From: Trichocoleus desertorum NBK24
GTDB taxonomy: Bacteria; Cyanobacteriota; Cyanobacteriia; FACHB-46
DNA: 64,000 nt
Direction of reading: 5' to 3'
Assembly (NCBI RefSeq): GCF_030409055.1
Contig: NZ_CP116619.1
Span: 1,211,628 to 1,275,627, forward strand
Below, in pieces: positions 63,134 to 64,000 of the stretch. Each line of letters starts with the position of its first letter. Position 1 is the stretch's first letter. The notes under the pieces are model-generated. The model saw only the letters and a program-made list of their open reading frames with translations. It did not search any database and had not been told where the DNA came from. The translations under genes and the position numbers were made by a program.

Positions 63134-63623
63134 AGCTACACTCCGCAAGACCTCTAACCTACAAATGCACTCCTGCTCCCAGGGTCTAAAATGAGAGCTT
63201 TCATCTACCACCGATGCCAAAACGGCCCTCACTCTACTCTAATAACAATCCCAGGCAAAAGCTGGAAGTGCGGTAGATAGAACTCGGTTTTCTCAGCCCA
63301 AATACTATTTGTCTATGGTTTTATGACGACGGGCTGAGGCAAAAAGTTACCCGTTATTTGCCAATTTACCGCCCAATCTGGATTAAGTTTCCGGATCTAG
63401 GCGTAGGGTCTAGAAAAGTAGTTTGGTAGATGCACCCTGATTTTAATCCCCTGGCTCCTTTTGGTAGTTGGGGGATTTTCTTTTGCAGCTCTATCAGCTT
63501 AATCCCAGCTTGATTCAGGATATTAATCTTCACTGGAGCTTGACGCGATCGCTCCACTGCCTTGATTGCGGCTTTATAAGCTCAATGCTATGGTCGGAAA
63601 GCAGCTAGCTCCTGGTTTTGCAG
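63134..63623. other. Region between the CHAT gene and the last gene, with two hairpins
   Basis: 490 bases before the partial last gene. It holds the CHAT gene's promoter (minus) and, on the plus strand, two hairpins: one with 8-base arms at 63292-63299 and 63331-63338, and a terminator-like one at 63445-63484. A 63-codon minus-strand frame at 63366-63557 is not convincing. Confidence 0.45.
63292..63484 (+). ncRNA. Possible small RNA or structured leader with terminator
   Basis: Two plus-strand hairpins in a gene-free region. The first pairs CTCAGCCC (63292-63299) with GGGCTGAG (63331-63338). The second pairs AATCCCC (63445-63451) with GGGGATT (63471-63477) and runs into TTCTTTTG, like an intrinsic terminator. 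No matching known RNA family was recognised. A transcript ending here would stop about 140 bases before the next gene. Confidence 0.35.
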
Positions 63624-64000
63624 ATGCCATCCGCTTTATTAACGATTACAAAAAATGTTCGTCAGCAGCTTTTGGGCGATCGTTCGGTGCTGTGGATCAA
63701 TGGCTTAACCTTGGTACTTTTCCTAGTTTTGCTCACTCATGCCAAAGTCTGGGGGAGTCCGCAAGAAATTGAGTTTTTATTTCATAAAGCAGACCCTACC
63801 AGACGGCCTCACCTTGGCTTTCTTACCCTCATCTCCAATGTGCTGTGGGGCTTACCAGTGGCCTATTGTGCCTTTAGCTTAGGATTGATCAAGCGGATTC
63901 ATCCTCAGGGCCAGTCAGACCCTTTTCTCTTGATCTCTGCCACCGGAATTTCGGTCATTTTGATCGATGAAGTTTACCGCATTACTATTAGCTTAGTCAC
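63624..64000 (+). CDS. Membrane protein of unknown function, N-terminal part
   Basis: A 125-codon open frame runs from ATG 63624 off the window edge with no stop. It reads MPSALLTITKNVRQQLLGDR at the start, then transmembrane segments at about 24-42, 72-90 and 104-120, with polar loops containing SPQEIEFLFHKADPTRRPHLG and KRIHPQGQSDP. It is a multi-pass membrane protein; the family is not recognised. Its upstream region holds a hairpin and a terminator-like stem. Confidence 0.7.
   Translation, partial: MPSALLTITKNVRQQLLGDRSVLWINGLTLVLFLVLLTHAKVWGSPQEIEFLFHKADPTRRPHLGFLTLISNVLWGLPVAYCAFSLGLIKRIHPQGQSDPFLLISATGISVILIDEVYRITISLV

Noticed and set aside
63366-63557. 63-codon minus-strand frame upstream of the CHAT gene
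   Set aside because: It runs across the terminator-like stem and shows no ribosome binding site or domain.
1-64000. tRNA, rRNA, CRISPR array, transposase or prophage
   Set aside because: No T-arm motif in a cloverleaf context, no regularly spaced direct repeats, no transposase or phage protein was found.

Overview
The window is a chromosomal segment of a cyanobacterium. The evidence is the dense sprinkling of the HIP1 palindrome GCGATCGC, a set of genes found essentially only in cyanobacteria (pipX-pipY, plmA, a TLP40-like lumenal cyclophilin, an Rre1/Ycf29-type regulator, photosynthetic-type gap2, a Toc75-like Omp85), and the cyanobacterial gene order lpxC-fabZ-lpxA-lpxB. Genus cannot be settled from this sequence alone; nothing points to a plasmid, prophage or integrated element.

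Layout. 1-6.5 kb: accB (partial) and efp on the minus strand, a lumenal cyclophilin, thiL, a cupin, gap2 and nadD. 6.9-10.2 kb: murC, murB and a YbaB nucleoid protein. 10.4-15 kb: an SGNH hydrolase, a low-molecular-weight tyrosine phosphatase, an Rre1-like response regulator and an isochorismatase-like hydrolase. 15-22.6 kb: purC and the outer-membrane block bamA(Omp85)-lpxC-fabZ-lpxA-lpxB. 22.7-27.2 kb: der, an ECF transporter T subunit, pabB and acpS. 27.3-30.3 kb: pipX-pipY-sepF-proC, linking nitrogen signalling, PLP homeostasis, division and proline synthesis. 30.3-39.6 kb: glycolate dehydrogenase subunits glcE-glcF and glcD on the minus strand, separated by three sensor kinase/regulator genes on the plus strand. 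39.8-49.5 kb: a small lipoprotein, a Coq4-like protein, a DUF39 homocysteine-type protein, a basic low-complexity protein, a TPR protein, a TMEM165/Mnx-type manganese exporter preceded by a yybP-ykoY riboswitch, an alpha/beta hydrolase, a class I terpene synthase and a short ribosomal protein S1. 49.7-57.6 kb: an AddB/RecC-like protein, two paralogous membrane Ser/Thr kinases flanking a stand-alone VWA protein, a dienelactone hydrolase and plmA. 57.8-64 kb: a small membrane protein, succinate dehydrogenase flavoprotein, a large CHAT-TPR protein and the start of a membrane protein cut by the window end.

How the genes connect. Most of the window is core metabolism and envelope synthesis: peptidoglycan (murC, murB), lipid A (lpxC, lpxA, lpxB), outer-membrane assembly (bamA), fatty acids (accB, fabZ, acpS) and cofactors (thiL, nadD, pabB). 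The less ordinary parts are the manganese riboswitch/exporter pair, the kinase-VWA-kinase cassette, the terpene synthase in a HIP1-free patch, the Coq4-like protein in an organism expected to make plastoquinone, the signalling trio inside the glycolate dehydrogenase locus, and two orphan intrinsic terminators in leader regions (before plmA and before the last gene). A purine-rich short repeat and 15-base in-frame duplications have been absorbed into several essential genes (thiL, lpxC, lpxB, nadD). No tRNA, rRNA, CRISPR array, transposase or prophage gene was seen.
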